64,000 nt of DNA. Origin: Rhodococcus sp. 06-462-5. GTDB taxonomy: Bacteria; Actinomycetota; Actinomycetes; Mycobacteriales; Mycobacteriaceae. Positions 25,472 to 34,453 of this stretch are shown in pieces; within the stretch, counting starts at the first letter, position 1, and the number at the start of each line of letters is the position of its first letter. Location: positions 58,539 to 122,538 of the forward strand of contig NZ_NOYD01000054.1 in the NCBI RefSeq assembly GCF_002258315.1, written 5' to 3'. Both the position numbers and the translations under genes were made by a program. The notes under the pieces were generated by a model, which saw only the letters and a program-made list of their open reading frames with translations, searched no databases and was not told where the DNA came from.

Positions 25472-26014
25472 CTAAGATGCATCGTCGAACGGCCCGAATG
25501 CCGCTTCGTCCCAATGCCGTTCGAGCGCCGCGTTCCATTCGTCGATATCCGACGCGGAGAACAGATGCATGTTGTGTTCGGTGAGCAAGAACCCGGTGTC
25601 GCGCCATGCTTGGAAGTAGGCGGGGTTCTCCCCTGCTTCGCGGGCCTTGTCGATCAGGGAGTCCACGTCCGCCAACAAGTTCTCCTCACTGATCTCCTGC
25701 GGCGTGTCAGCAGCTGGGTCGAAGAACAATGGATCGTTCGGCCCGAGATCTCGGCCGAACTTGTCCCGAAACGCCTGTCGCTGCTCTTCGAGAGAGTCGT
25801 TGAGCTCCGCACCACCCACCATGTCCTTGCTCCACGACAGAGTGCGCCCACCGTCGGCGTTGGTGCGCCGTTGCACGAACGAGGGATCACCGCTGCGCTC
25901 GAGCACCAGCGCAGCGTGCTGCTCACGTGAGACCCCTTGCTGTGCAAGTCGCTTTCGACGTTGCTGGACCTTGCGGGCGCGTTTGTCGCCGGCGGAGGTA
26001 CGTTTCGATGTCAT
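25472..26014 (-). CDS. Hypothetical acidic protein
   Basis: A 180-residue protein with a basic N-terminus (MTSKRTSAGDKRARKVQQRRKRLAQQ) and an acidic body with helices rich in Asp and Glu; it ends ERHWDEAAFGPFDDAS. No TM segment or signal peptide. Third-position GC is high, supporting coding. Stand-alone leftward gene near the Phd/RelE pair; function not recognised. Confidence 0.6.
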   Translation of the reverse strand: MTSKRTSAGDKRARKVQQRRKRLAQQGVSREQHAALVLERSGDPSFVQRRTNADGGRTLSWSKDMVGGAELNDSLEEQRQAFRDKFGRDLGPNDPLFFDPAADTPQEISEENLLADVDSLIDKAREAGENPAYFQAWRDTGFLLTEHNMHLFSASDIDEWNAALERHWDEAAFGPFDDAS

Positions 26015-26078
26015 ACCTCCACCGTCTCAGAGATTCTCCAGAACATCCGGTATTCGGCCGATTGCTAACCTTCACGCT

Positions 26079-26378
26079 ATGAGCGCAATCAATCCGAGGG
26101 TGGCGTTCGCTGTACCGATGTTTCTCGAAGCGCTGGCCTTGATCGAGTTGGGCCAGCCTCAGCCCGCTGAAGTCCTGGAACATCCGAAGATGATGGCTAC
26201 CACGATGCTTACTCTGCTCAGTCATGGCGACGACGCGATCTTGGATCTGGGAGATCTTGCGCTCGCGTCGCTTGCCAGGGCTGCGATCGCGCTCTGCGAT
26301 GCTCCGACTGAATCGGGTGCTGTGGCGACCTACCAACACGCGTTAGACGCGTGGGGTGAGATCAATGCGAACCCATGA
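26079..26378 (+). CDS. Small hypothetical alpha-helical protein
   Basis: A 99-residue protein starting at ATG 26079 (MSAINPRVAFAVPMFLEALALIELG). Predicted mostly helical, Leu/Ala-rich, with two weakly hydrophobic stretches but no clear TM signature. It diverges from the gene at 25472 with 64 bp between starts. No family recognised. Confidence 0.55.
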   Translation: MSAINPRVAFAVPMFLEALALIELGQPQPAEVLEHPKMMATTMLTLLSHGDDAILDLGDLALASLARAAIALCDAPTESGAVATYQHALDAWGEINANP

Positions 26379-26412
26379 TCAGAGCGAGACTGGAACAAAA
26401 TGACCGGCACCA

Positions 26413-28137
26413 TCACACTTGCGGGGGCGTCCTTCGGAACAGCTCGGACAAGCCCTGCAGAGCCATCGTAACCCGATCTACGATTGTCTCGAATTGTTTG
26501 TCCGGCTGAAGAGAATTCAGTCCTGCGGCCGACAGCGCAGTCGTAAATTTCGTGCCCTTCATGTGGGCCGAGCCTGCCGATCGGATTCCCTGAAGCTGGC
26601 GTAGGGGTCCGACGAGACCATTCGGGTCGGCACCCAAGTTCTCGACGAGTAGCTGTAGGCAGGCAAGCGAAGGACTATTCGTGTCCGCGCCCGAGGACTC
26701 TCGAAGAGTCTTGACATCGAGTGCATCCACGATCCCTTTCGACAGAACCATGACACCGTTGTCGCTTTGGCCTTCGGTTGGATTGGTACACAATGCCAAG
26801 GCATCGAACGCACGGAGGTCAGCCGGGCCGAGTTGCTTGTACAACGACTCACCGAAGTAGCCAGTGAACGCCTCGATGAGTTCTGCCTTAGCTCGTCTCA
26901 GCCGAGCAGGGTCAGGGCGTTCGTCCTCTACCCACTGGCCCGCTAGGTCCCGCACGCTACGTGTGATGGTTATTCCACCGTTCGGCGGGACGTTGTGTGT
27001 GAGCCAGTGCTCTCGCTCGGTCTCGGGTAGCCGGATGAGGTGTCCCAGCCACACCTGGACGAGGTTGGCACCGTTGATGTCGACATCGATGGCCCACCGA
27101 CCGTGGCACGAGACATCGGTCCGCAGCACCGTGTAGCGGTCTGGGTTGTCGCGGTATCGGGTCAGAACATCCGTGTCGAAGAAGACTGGGGTGAGGTAGT
27201 TCGCTTCATCGCGCTCGCAACTCAAACGAACCTCGTCGCCGGTCGAGGGGTCGATGTCAACGATGAACGATTGAAACCGCTCAGGCCTTTGCAGATCGTC
27301 GGGGTGCTCGCCAGCGGACGCGAACGGCAAAACTGCCTGTTTCCCAACCAACTGCGCTACGAAACCAGGCCCCCGATACGCGTCCCACGCCGTGTAGGCG
27401 AACGCTGCGTCTTTGGTGCGAATCTCAAGGTCGATCCGAGCTTCATGCACGCTGTCGTCAGCCCGAGAATGGGCGTGCTGGATCACCAGGCTCATGCTCC
27501 GGGCCGCGAGATACTTTCGGAGGTGCCGTGCATTGACTCGAACCTCGTATTCACCAGGATTCGGTCTGACGATCTCGACGACCTCCTCATCGCGGCCCGC
27601 GTGATTAGTTCGATACATTGTCTCGTTCGATCGCGTGATCAGGCCCAACCACCATACGAACGACGGCGTGAATTCGATAACGGGTTCTGTGGTTGCCGAT
27701 GGCACCCAGGACACGTTGACGAACAGATGAAGGTCGTAGCCATCAGGGTTGGAGGTCAAGCCGTCGCGGAAGGCCGGGAGGCGATCAGAGCTGTAACTGG
27801 GCTCGCCGAGGTCGTTGATGGACCAATCGGTAGTGGCGAGGAATTTGCGCTGGTCCGATGTCGCCACCAGAAGAGGTTGAAGCGAGCTGTACTTGATTCC
27901 GCTCCCTCGATTCCGTAGAACCGAGATCCACTCGGTCGGCTCCGCCTGGATCTCCGAGAGGTAGCTCCTCAGCTGGAGAATCGTGGGCAAAGCCTCATAG
28001 CGCTCAAGTGAGCCGGAATTCGGCAGTGGATCGGTCAGCACCCCCTTGATCGTACGGAGGGCAGGCGACCGGGCTGAGAGTCGACTTAGAATGGGCCACC
28101 CGTGCTCGCCCGGATGACTAGGGCTGAGCTGCGACAT
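26413..28137 (-). CDS. Large hypothetical protein with a HEPN-like C-terminal motif
   Basis: A 574-residue soluble protein of lower GC than its neighbours. The N-terminal ~420 residues look like beta-rich recognition modules with many Trp and Tyr (SLVIQHAHSRADDS, DVSCHGRWAIDVDINGANLVQVWLGHLIRL). The helical C-terminus has LRQLQGIRSAGSAHMKGTKF, an R-x5-H pattern like HEPN ribonucleases. The start ATG at 28137 lies within 25 bp of an IS1380 relic, so the gene seems to have arrived with or into that element. Resembles accessory defence proteins in layout (inference). Confidence 0.6.
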   Translation of the reverse strand: MSQLSPSHPGEHGWPILSRLSARSPALRTIKGVLTDPLPNSGSLERYEALPTILQLRSYLSEIQAEPTEWISVLRNRGSGIKYSSLQPLLVATSDQRKFLATTDWSINDLGEPSYSSDRLPAFRDGLTSNPDGYDLHLFVNVSWVPSATTEPVIEFTPSFVWWLGLITRSNETMYRTNHAGRDEEVVEIVRPNPGEYEVRVNARHLRKYLAARSMSLVIQHAHSRADDSVHEARIDLEIRTKDAAFAYTAWDAYRGPGFVAQLVGKQAVLPFASAGEHPDDLQRPERFQSFIVDIDPSTGDEVRLSCERDEANYLTPVFFDTDVLTRYRDNPDRYTVLRTDVSCHGRWAIDVDINGANLVQVWLGHLIRLPETEREHWLTHNVPPNGGITITRSVRDLAGQWVEDERPDPARLRRAKAELIEAFTGYFGESLYKQLGPADLRAFDALALCTNPTEGQSDNGVMVLSKGIVDALDVKTLRESSGADTNSPSLACLQLLVENLGADPNGLVGPLRQLQGIRSAGSAHMKGTKFTTALSAAGLNSLQPDKQFETIVDRVTMALQGLSELFRRTPPQV

Positions 28138-28151
28138 CCAGTCTCGCCAGC

Positions 28152-28858
28152 GGGAAAATCATGGTCCGCGGCGACTCCGCCTACGGCAACAGCCGCGTCG
28201 TACGCGCCTGCATCAAGTTCTCGTTCGTACTGATCAAGAACCGAATCGTCCAACGAGCGATCGCCTCCATCCCTGACACCGCGTGGACGCCCGTGCGCTA
28301 CCCGGGAGCGGTCCGCGACCCCGACACCGACGGCTGGATCTCCGACGCCGAGGTCGCCGAAACATCGTTCACCGCTTTCTCTTCCACCGCGTATCCTGTT
28401 TCTGCACGGTTGATCGTGCGGCGGGTCAAAGACGCCCGCTACCGCGATGCATTGTTTCCGGTGTGGCGGTATCACCCGTTTTTTACCAACAGCACCCTGC
28501 CGACGACGACCGCAGATGTCGTCCACCGTGCACACGCGGTCATCGAGACTGTGTTCTCGGATCTGATCGACGGACCGCTCGCGCACATGCCGTCAGGATC
28601 GTTTGGCGCGAGCTCTGCCTGGGTGCAGTGCGCAGCGATCGCCCACAACCTGCTGCGCGCCGCCGGAACCGTCTCCGGCGGGCGTCACGCGAAAGCTCGC
28701 GGAATAACGCTACGGCGCAAATCGTCAACATTGCCGCGCGTTTCGTGCGGCCACAACGCACACCCACACTGCACCTGCCGCGACACTGGCCGTGGCTCGA
28801 TGCGTGGCTTCAATTATGGCGCAACATCATTGGCATCAGCCCACCCACACCCGCCTGA
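28152..28858 (+). pseudogene. IS1380-family transposase remnant (3' part, frameshifted)
   Basis: Begins in the middle of a transposase (KIMVRGDSAYGNSRVVRACIK, the catalytic D-containing strand) and continues through AVIETVFSDLIDGPLAHMPSG. Near 28719-28721 one A is missing from a run, so the reading shifts frame to NIAARFVRPQRTPTLHLPRHWPWLDAWLQLWRNI, the family C-terminus, ending at 28858. The 5' half and left inverted repeat are gone, and the break coincides with the start of the gene at 28137. Inactive. Confidence 0.85.
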
Positions 28859-29012
28859 TCCTCACCCGACCCGCCGACTCGGCCCGAGCAACGACAATCG
28901 TGGAAATGCTGGGTAGACCAGCGGACGAAACACGCCCAACCAGTCCCGACCCCACAATTCGGTCATCGACCACAGTGGGTCACCTCAGTCCGTGGATCGA
29001 GGGTAAGTAAAT

Positions 29013-30368
29013 GTGATCCTTGCCACTTTCGGAAAATCATGCGACTGTATGAGGCAATCGCCGTTCCCCTGCAGACAGTGTGATGACGGGAAGTGTGCAG
29101 TGACCAGTACCGAGTTCGGACGCAGTTTGAACAAGGATTCCGGCCCCACCAACCAGCCACCTCCAGCCAGCGACGCATCCACGTTGAACGTCGCCTTGTA
29201 CCCGTACACGCCCGAACCGAAATGGTTCGAGTCCACCATCAGAGCCGCGTGGCACAGCGTCCAACCGGATGTCGCTCTCAATTTCGTCTACACCTACGAC
29301 TGTTACAAAGGCGATCCGCCGTCCACTGTGGACGTTTTTGCCTACGACTGCATCTTCGCTGATCACATGCGTCAGTTCTGTGTCGAGTTCGATATCGACG
29401 GCACCGCAGACTTTTACCCGTGGTCTCTCGCATCGCTGAAAACGGAATCCTCGGAGTATCAAGGAATACCGTATTTAGGGTGCATGCAAATTTTGATTCG
29501 CCGTCTCACTGACGCAGCACTGGGTGCGCCGGGGATGACTGTCGAAGAATTACACAAAATCCTCGGCGACGGGGATCCGAAAGCAGTCTGGCCCGCGCAG
29601 GGTCAAGGCATGCTGTTGGATTTTACTGGGGGAACGACCGTCGCGTGCATGTACGAGCAGGCCGTCATGGAGGAGTCGGGCCAGTTTCCGCTCACTCCCG
29701 CCCTTCCCCCCTGTCCAGGACTCGATCAGCAAGGCCTCGCCGACATGCAGGTGCTGCGAAACATCGCCGGGTACGCCCAGGCGACATATCCCGACTCGGG
29801 CTACGACCGAATCACGAAATGGAACCAGCGGATCGGTCGAGCCTTCGTAGGCTTGACCGAAATCTTCCACTTCATCGACAACGTCGACGCCTCGACCTAT
29901 TCAGTCATGCCGCTGAGCTCCGAACCTATCGAAAAAGTGGGGATACCGCTTTATACCGACGCACTTTCCGTCAATGTGGCCATCGCCCAGGAAAAGCGAG
30001 CAACGGCTATCCAGCTCGTGAAGTTGATTGCATCGACCAACGTGATGCTCGAGTGCATGTCCCCAACAGGAAAGAAACCGCAATACCTGGTGCCCACCCG
30101 GCAATCGCTGATGAATCAGCTCCTGGCCCGGCAACCCAATTCGGCGGTGTACAACATCATGCGCAACATCATTTCCAACGACATGGCCCATCCATTTCGA
30201 CTTGGGGCCGATTCCCGTACCTGGCTCGACTCGACCAAAGGCTGCATCAAAACTGAAATCCTCGGGCCACCCCCCGCTGGCGTTGCGGAGCATGTCGGCG
30301 AAGACAGCGCCGTGTTCAACGACCCCGCGTACGCTTCCACACCTGCAGGGCTACTTCGCCGCCCGTGA
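29013..30368 (+). CDS. Thiamin pyridinylase (thiaminase I)-like protein
   Basis: About 420 residues match thiaminase I, a periplasmic-binding-protein fold enzyme that exchanges the thiazole of thiamin for another nucleophile. Seen here: TLNVALYPYTPEPKWFESTI, NFVYTYDCYKGDPPSTVDVFAYDCIF and GIPYLGCMQILIRR with the probable catalytic Cys (about residue 157). The family is normally secreted, but no signal peptide is seen; the first ~50 residues (CDCMRQSPFPCRQCDDGKC) are Cys-rich and unrelated. A start at GTG 29098 is possible. The 5' end may have been lost during IS rearrangement, so activity is uncertain. Confidence 0.75.
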   Translation: MILATFGKSCDCMRQSPFPCRQCDDGKCAVTSTEFGRSLNKDSGPTNQPPPASDASTLNVALYPYTPEPKWFESTIRAAWHSVQPDVALNFVYTYDCYKGDPPSTVDVFAYDCIFADHMRQFCVEFDIDGTADFYPWSLASLKTESSEYQGIPYLGCMQILIRRLTDAALGAPGMTVEELHKILGDGDPKAVWPAQGQGMLLDFTGGTTVACMYEQAVMEESGQFPLTPALPPCPGLDQQGLADMQVLRNIAGYAQATYPDSGYDRITKWNQRIGRAFVGLTEIFHFIDNVDASTYSVMPLSSEPIEKVGIPLYTDALSVNVAIAQEKRATAIQLVKLIASTNVMLECMSPTGKKPQYLVPTRQSLMNQLLARQPNSAVYNIMRNIISNDMAHPFRLGADSRTWLDSTKGCIKTEILGPPPAGVAEHVGEDSAVFNDPAYASTPAGLLRRP

Positions 30369-31004
30369 CAGGAGTCCGTCGCAAAGTCGTAAGCAATGGC
30401 TGGTTGTGCCACGTTTGGTCCTCGCCGTTCGGACACGCGGCAATGGAGTATCGCTATGAGATCCATACATGCGGTCCGGTTGCCCACACCACCGCTGTCT
30501 GAGTGTCGCGGGGTTTGCGTCGAAATTCGTCGAACACCGTGCAAGCTTTTGGCTAAGGGATTACCCTGCCGAGTTTCACCCGATGCTCGACTACTACATC
30601 GAGCACTCGACGCGGGTCGGTGGCCGCATCGTAAGCCCTCCCCCGCTGCTGCATCGATCACCACAGCTGCCCAGGTAACGGCCAAGCGTGATCGGGAGCA
30701 GACACAGTCGACGCTGCAGATCGGCGACCTGGACGAACACGTTTGGCACCGTCTGCTAGCCCAATTTTGGATCATCTACGACACAGCGCAAAGGCGTGCG
30801 CGCGAAATTAGTGCTCGCGGCGGACAGCGGACCGCACATTTTGAGGTGCAGCCCCCGCAGTGATGCTGCGGATAGCTCTCTCGTTGGGTGCTGCCCGAAC
30901 AATGGTGCGATCACCCGCAGCCGATGTCGGGACCACCACCACAGGGCGCGCGCTGGCACGTGGAGCCGACGACCCCGCCGGCGGATTCTGATCTTTCGAG
31001 GCCG
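30369..31004. other. Region with an lsr2 relic and no intact gene
   Basis: Between the thiaminase-like gene and the small gene at 31005 no intact ORF is convincing. The left half carries decayed lsr2 sequence (separate entry). The right half (30730-31004) has only short overlapping frames without start signals. Confidence 0.45.
30545..30725 (+). pseudogene. lsr2 remnant
   Basis: One frame reads YPAEFHPMLDYYIEHSTRVGGR, clearly the Lsr2 N-domain (compare EFHRKLDYYIKHAARVGGR of the intact gene at 15591). After a shift near 30625 a second frame reads PHRKPSPAAASITTAAQ...AKRDREQTQ, the Lsr2 linker and start of the DNA-binding domain. Start and C-terminus are lost. Sequence differs enough from 15591 to be a separate old copy. 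Confidence 0.78.
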
Positions 31005-31193
31005 TCACGCCGACGCCCCCTGCTGCTTCTCTATCTGGCGTCGCACTTCGTCGATCGTGCGGGAACTGCCCTCGTAGTTGCCCACCAGCCGAGGATTGGG
31101 ACGCAAGGCCACCTTGCGACGCCGCGACGCCGTCGCCGGGCTCGCCGAGCCCACCGGTCGATCAGGTTTCTGCTGCTCGTTCACCGTAGCCAT
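31005..31193 (-). CDS. Small basic hypothetical protein
   Basis: A 62-residue protein (MATVNEQQKPDRPVGSASPA start, then SRRRKVALRPNPRLVGNYEGSSRTIDEVRRQIEKQQGASA). The C-terminus looks like an amphipathic helix. It starts 9 bp after the membrane-protein gene at 31203 and should be the third gene of a leftward operon (31879, 31203, 31005). No family recognised. Confidence 0.5.
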   Translation of the reverse strand: MATVNEQQKPDRPVGSASPATASRRRKVALRPNPRLVGNYEGSSRTIDEVRRQIEKQQGASA

Positions 31194-31202
31194 GATGTCC
31201 TC

Positions 31203-31832
31203 CTACATCCGAATGATAGCCGTCACGAGCAACACCAGCACAGATCCAGCCAACAGACCCGTCGTGATCCGCAACCGCATCAGCTTGCTCCGAAGCCGCA
31301 TCTCTGTCACCTGATAAATCGACACCAGTGTCGACGCGATCTCGAACCGGCCCGTCGTCTCATCGACTGTCGAATACTCCTCCAACACCACTTCCGGATT
31401 GAGCCCCGACGCGGTATTGGGTGCAATCACGAATGCCGCCATGATTGCCGCCGCACCGGCCAGGGCAGCACCCGCAACCTCCCACACACCGATCCCCGCG
31501 GGATTGCGCAACACGATCCCCACCAGAATGCCCGCGAATCCCAGCAGCACACCCCCGCGCTGATCGATGCTCGTCACTCGGCGTTCCTGAGAATCCAGCG
31601 TCCGTTCGATGCTCGCGTGCACCATCTCGATTGCCGCCGGATTCAGCTCGACACTCACCGGGTTGAGCTCGGACGCCATCTCTTCGCCAGCAGCGGAGTC
31701 CGGTGAAGCATTTTCGCGCCCACCCCGGTCGTTCGATTCCACTGCTAGCGCCCCCTTTTCGACATCAATTTCGGCTGCGCCGAACCTCGTCGGCCACACC
31801 GCACCCATCAGCCGGCGCACCATGACACTCAC
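31203..31832 (-). CDS. Membrane protein with coiled stalk, SLATT/2TM-effector-like
   Basis: A 209-residue protein: a charged cytoplasmic N-terminus with a helix (EMVHASIERTLDSQERRVTSIDQR), a TM hairpin (GGVLLGFAGILVGIVL and VAGAALAGAAAIMAAFVIA), a second cytoplasmic helix region, and a last TM segment (GLLAGSVLVLLVTAIIRM). The layout of helix-R-TM-TM-helix resembles SLATT or Pycsar-type 2TM effectors, but no signature residue proves it. It follows the 504-residue gene by 46 bp and precedes a 62-residue gene by 9 bp; all three run leftward and likely form an operon. Confidence 0.6.
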   Translation of the reverse strand: MSVMVRRLMGAVWPTRFGAAEIDVEKGALAVESNDRGGRENASPDSAAGEEMASELNPVSVELNPAAIEMVHASIERTLDSQERRVTSIDQRGGVLLGFAGILVGIVLRNPAGIGVWEVAGAALAGAAAIMAAFVIAPNTASGLNPEVVLEEYSTVDETTGRFEIASTLVSIYQVTEMRLRSKLMRLRITTGLLAGSVLVLLVTAIIRM

Positions 31833-31878
31833 CGCAATATTGTCTCAGCACACCACCGGCAACGTGTGTGAACACCTC

Positions 31879-33393
31879 TCACTGCGTCCTGCGTCTTCGA
31901 GCGGATCGACGGAGCAGACGACGTCTCAGGTCATCAGGATCGGACATGATGTACATCAAGTACAGCAGCGGCAGGTACATCAGTGTCGCCGGCAGCCGGC
32001 CGTTGTGTTGCGCGAAAAGTCGGTCACGGACGGGATCAGGTTTGTCGAACCCGTGTGTAGTGTTCCTGCGCAAACGCATGAACTGACTCACTGCGTCATC
32101 GAGTGACAGGGATTTGTCCGCTCCACCGGGCAGCTTCAGAATTACCTTCTCCGACCTACGGTAATTCTTGATGAAGAACCCGTCCCCCACTTCGGTCAAC
32201 GCTTCCACACCAAAAGCCGCGTACGGAAGCAGGACGGACTGAACATCAGCAGGCATACGTTCTCGAACTTGCTGCAGCGCTTTCGCCGCAACCGAGGGCT
32301 TGCACAGTGCCGTGAGATCCCATGAAAGCCAGGTCGCCTCGATCAGGTCCATTGCTGACCACATCAGAACTCCGGCTGCGTAGTCGTCGTGCAGCGATAG
32401 CAGCGTCGAGGTAACTCGTTGCAGAAGATCCGCAAATTCCATCAACCGGTTCTGCTGCGCATAGGGGAGGTAGTCACCGTCAGCATCTGCGAACAGGCAT
32501 GGGTTCAGGAGATGCCCGAGAACAGAGTTCATCTGAGCAACCCACCAAGCGACGGCCGCACCCCACGCCTCCGGTGCCGGCGGCTCCTGCCGCTGGGGAA
32601 GGCGACCCACTGGTGATCGGGGAAGTACCTGATGCGCTTCGTACGGAACAGGAGACCTCCCGACAATATCTGTGCCGAGAGTGAAAATCACCGCACCCGA
32701 CACCCTGTTCGCTTGAAACGCCCATACCCATGGAGACCGTGCGGCCAACAACGGACCGAGATGGCTCGCGGGAATCAAGACACTGCTCAGGATCGACGAT
32801 CCCGACGCGAAAATGGTCTCATCGACGTCGATCGGCCCGCGTCGTATGTCGTCGAGAAGTTCGGGGTCCTGATTCAGACGTAACACGAAACCAGGAAACC
32901 TGATCCGACGGTGCGTGGCGTTGCCATAGCGAACAACGTGGACAGCATGCCGGTCGAACGGATGCTCGTCATCGTCGTCCGAAGTTCCGGCCAACTCCCT
33001 ACTCGCGTCCTGTACTGCCGCGGACAAGGCTCGATCGCTGGCGGTGATGACAGGTAGCTGGAGTCCGTACAGGAACGATCCCACCGCACCCGCGCTCATC
33101 TGTCTGATCGCGCGAAGGCGCTCCTCAACGACTCGCCCATGGTCCAGCCTGGAGACGTAAGGGTCTTGCGGGAGGTCGACGAGCTCGTCATCGACGTCCG
33201 CTTCCGAACCCGACAGGGTGCGAACGGTCATAAAATCGACACAGTCCATGCTGGCAGCCGGCTCGGTTAACGCCCACACATCGGGCGCGGACGTGTGGGC
33301 GACCTCGAACCCCAACTCTTCCAGGTAGGCCTGCACTTGCCCCCCAGCCAATTCCGGTGGCATCGTGACGTTGACAGTCAACCGTTCAGGCAT
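31879..33393 (-). CDS. Hypothetical protein with HEPN-like motif, head of a three-gene operon
   Basis: A 504-residue soluble protein. The N-terminus is ferredoxin-like in feel (MPERLTVNVTMPPELAGGQVQAYLEELGFEVAHTSAPDVW). The middle is mixed. The C-terminal helices contain SLDDAVSQFMRLRRNTTHGFDKPDP, in which R-x4-H / R-x6-H spacing matches HEPN ribonuclease motifs. It ends in a basic tail (RRRLLRRSARRRRTQ). Followed by a 2TM-type membrane protein gene and a tiny gene, a set reminiscent of membrane-linked abortive-infection operons. No named family. Confidence 0.6.
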   Translation of the reverse strand: MPERLTVNVTMPPELAGGQVQAYLEELGFEVAHTSAPDVWALTEPAASMDCVDFMTVRTLSGSEADVDDELVDLPQDPYVSRLDHGRVVEERLRAIRQMSAGAVGSFLYGLQLPVITASDRALSAAVQDASRELAGTSDDDDEHPFDRHAVHVVRYGNATHRRIRFPGFVLRLNQDPELLDDIRRGPIDVDETIFASGSSILSSVLIPASHLGPLLAARSPWVWAFQANRVSGAVIFTLGTDIVGRSPVPYEAHQVLPRSPVGRLPQRQEPPAPEAWGAAVAWWVAQMNSVLGHLLNPCLFADADGDYLPYAQQNRLMEFADLLQRVTSTLLSLHDDYAAGVLMWSAMDLIEATWLSWDLTALCKPSVAAKALQQVRERMPADVQSVLLPYAAFGVEALTEVGDGFFIKNYRRSEKVILKLPGGADKSLSLDDAVSQFMRLRRNTTHGFDKPDPVRDRLFAQHNGRLPATLMYLPLLYLMYIMSDPDDLRRRLLRRSARRRRTQ

Positions 33394-33463
33394 TCCACCA
33401 GCCTACAAACCGGTAAGCCTGGAGTGACTCAATTTCGCACCCGAGGAGCGGGGGCGCACGGCT

Positions 33464-34405
33464 CTAATTTGTGACCAGGACCTGCAGTTCACCAATCCGA
33501 ACTTCAGTACGCGAAGTCAGCGGCGTGGGTATGACTCCACCGACCGTCCCGTTGGGTGTCGTCGCTGTCCACGTGACGAGCCAATTCGATGTCGCGGAGA
33601 CCTTGAATGTCCCACCGGGCTCGGTAGTGGACGTCTTGTGATAAACGATATTGCCGCACGTCGGACTTGGAAGCCCTTGTGCAACATCGGTATACGGCGT
33701 GAAGGGCAGTAACGCACCTGGGCACACCGACGGCACGGATCCGTCCCCCCAATTGACGACCACGGACGTATTGACCCCTGTAGCAGAAACTATGACACCC
33801 GGTCCTGCTGCAGTTCTGGTCACGGGGCCGACTGTCGATTCCCGTGGGTCAGCGACCCAGAACCAGCCGGGTAGACCAACCAGGCCGACAGCACCTGTGT
33901 TTGCGGGGTTCGGGGTGATGCCTATTCCGGGCGGATCCAACTGCATTGCCGTAACCGCTTGGCCGACAACGGTCATAACGTCGACCACCGGAGGCGTAGC
34001 CGGCACCCCAACGTCCGGAATTTGAACACACGGACCGGCCGCTTCGCAGGACCATGTTGTGCCGTCATCATTAACGACGTTCACTGCCATCGGGGCACCA
34101 CTATCAGCATTTCGAACAAGCGTCATATTGGCGGCGTCAGTCGACGGAACGAACTCGAGCGGCGGTCCGGACGGCGCGGCGCTCCCACCACCTCCCCCGC
34201 CCACAGCAGCTGGCGCGGATCCAGTCGTTCCACCCCCTGACGGCACACTCGTGTACGTACCTTCGACCACAACTGTCGAACCACCCAAGCCTCCGCCGAA
34301 GGCACCGCCAGTTCCGGTGCCGATCCCCGGCTGCGCAAATACTGGGTTCGCGTTGAACACTCCAACTAGAAGCACTGATGCGATAACCCCAAGCGGCTTA
34401 CGCAT
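33464..34405 (-). CDS. Secreted Gly-rich protein of the Tad pilus locus
   Basis: A 313-residue protein with a Sec signal peptide (MRKPLGVIASVLLVGVFNANPVFAQ), then a Gly/Pro/Ser-rich low-complexity stretch (residues 25-80) and a beta-rich domain with PKD-like features (VVVNWGDGSVPSVCPGALLPFTPYTDV, VSATSNWLVTWTATTPNGTVGG). Last gene of the leftward Tad operon, 48 bp after the lipoprotein gene. Similar secreted beta proteins accompany actinobacterial Tad loci, presumably at the cell surface (inference). A fragment of its 3' end is found at 25354. Confidence 0.72.
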   Translation of the reverse strand: MRKPLGVIASVLLVGVFNANPVFAQPGIGTGTGGAFGGGLGGSTVVVEGTYTSVPSGGGTTGSAPAAVGGGGGGSAAPSGPPLEFVPSTDAANMTLVRNADSGAPMAVNVVNDDGTTWSCEAAGPCVQIPDVGVPATPPVVDVMTVVGQAVTAMQLDPPGIGITPNPANTGAVGLVGLPGWFWVADPRESTVGPVTRTAAGPGVIVSATGVNTSVVVNWGDGSVPSVCPGALLPFTPYTDVAQGLPSPTCGNIVYHKTSTTEPGGTFKVSATSNWLVTWTATTPNGTVGGVIPTPLTSRTEVRIGELQVLVTN

Positions 34406-34453
34406 GACCCACCGCCCTTATGGATTCCAGTTGCCTACTTGCCAAACCGTCGA

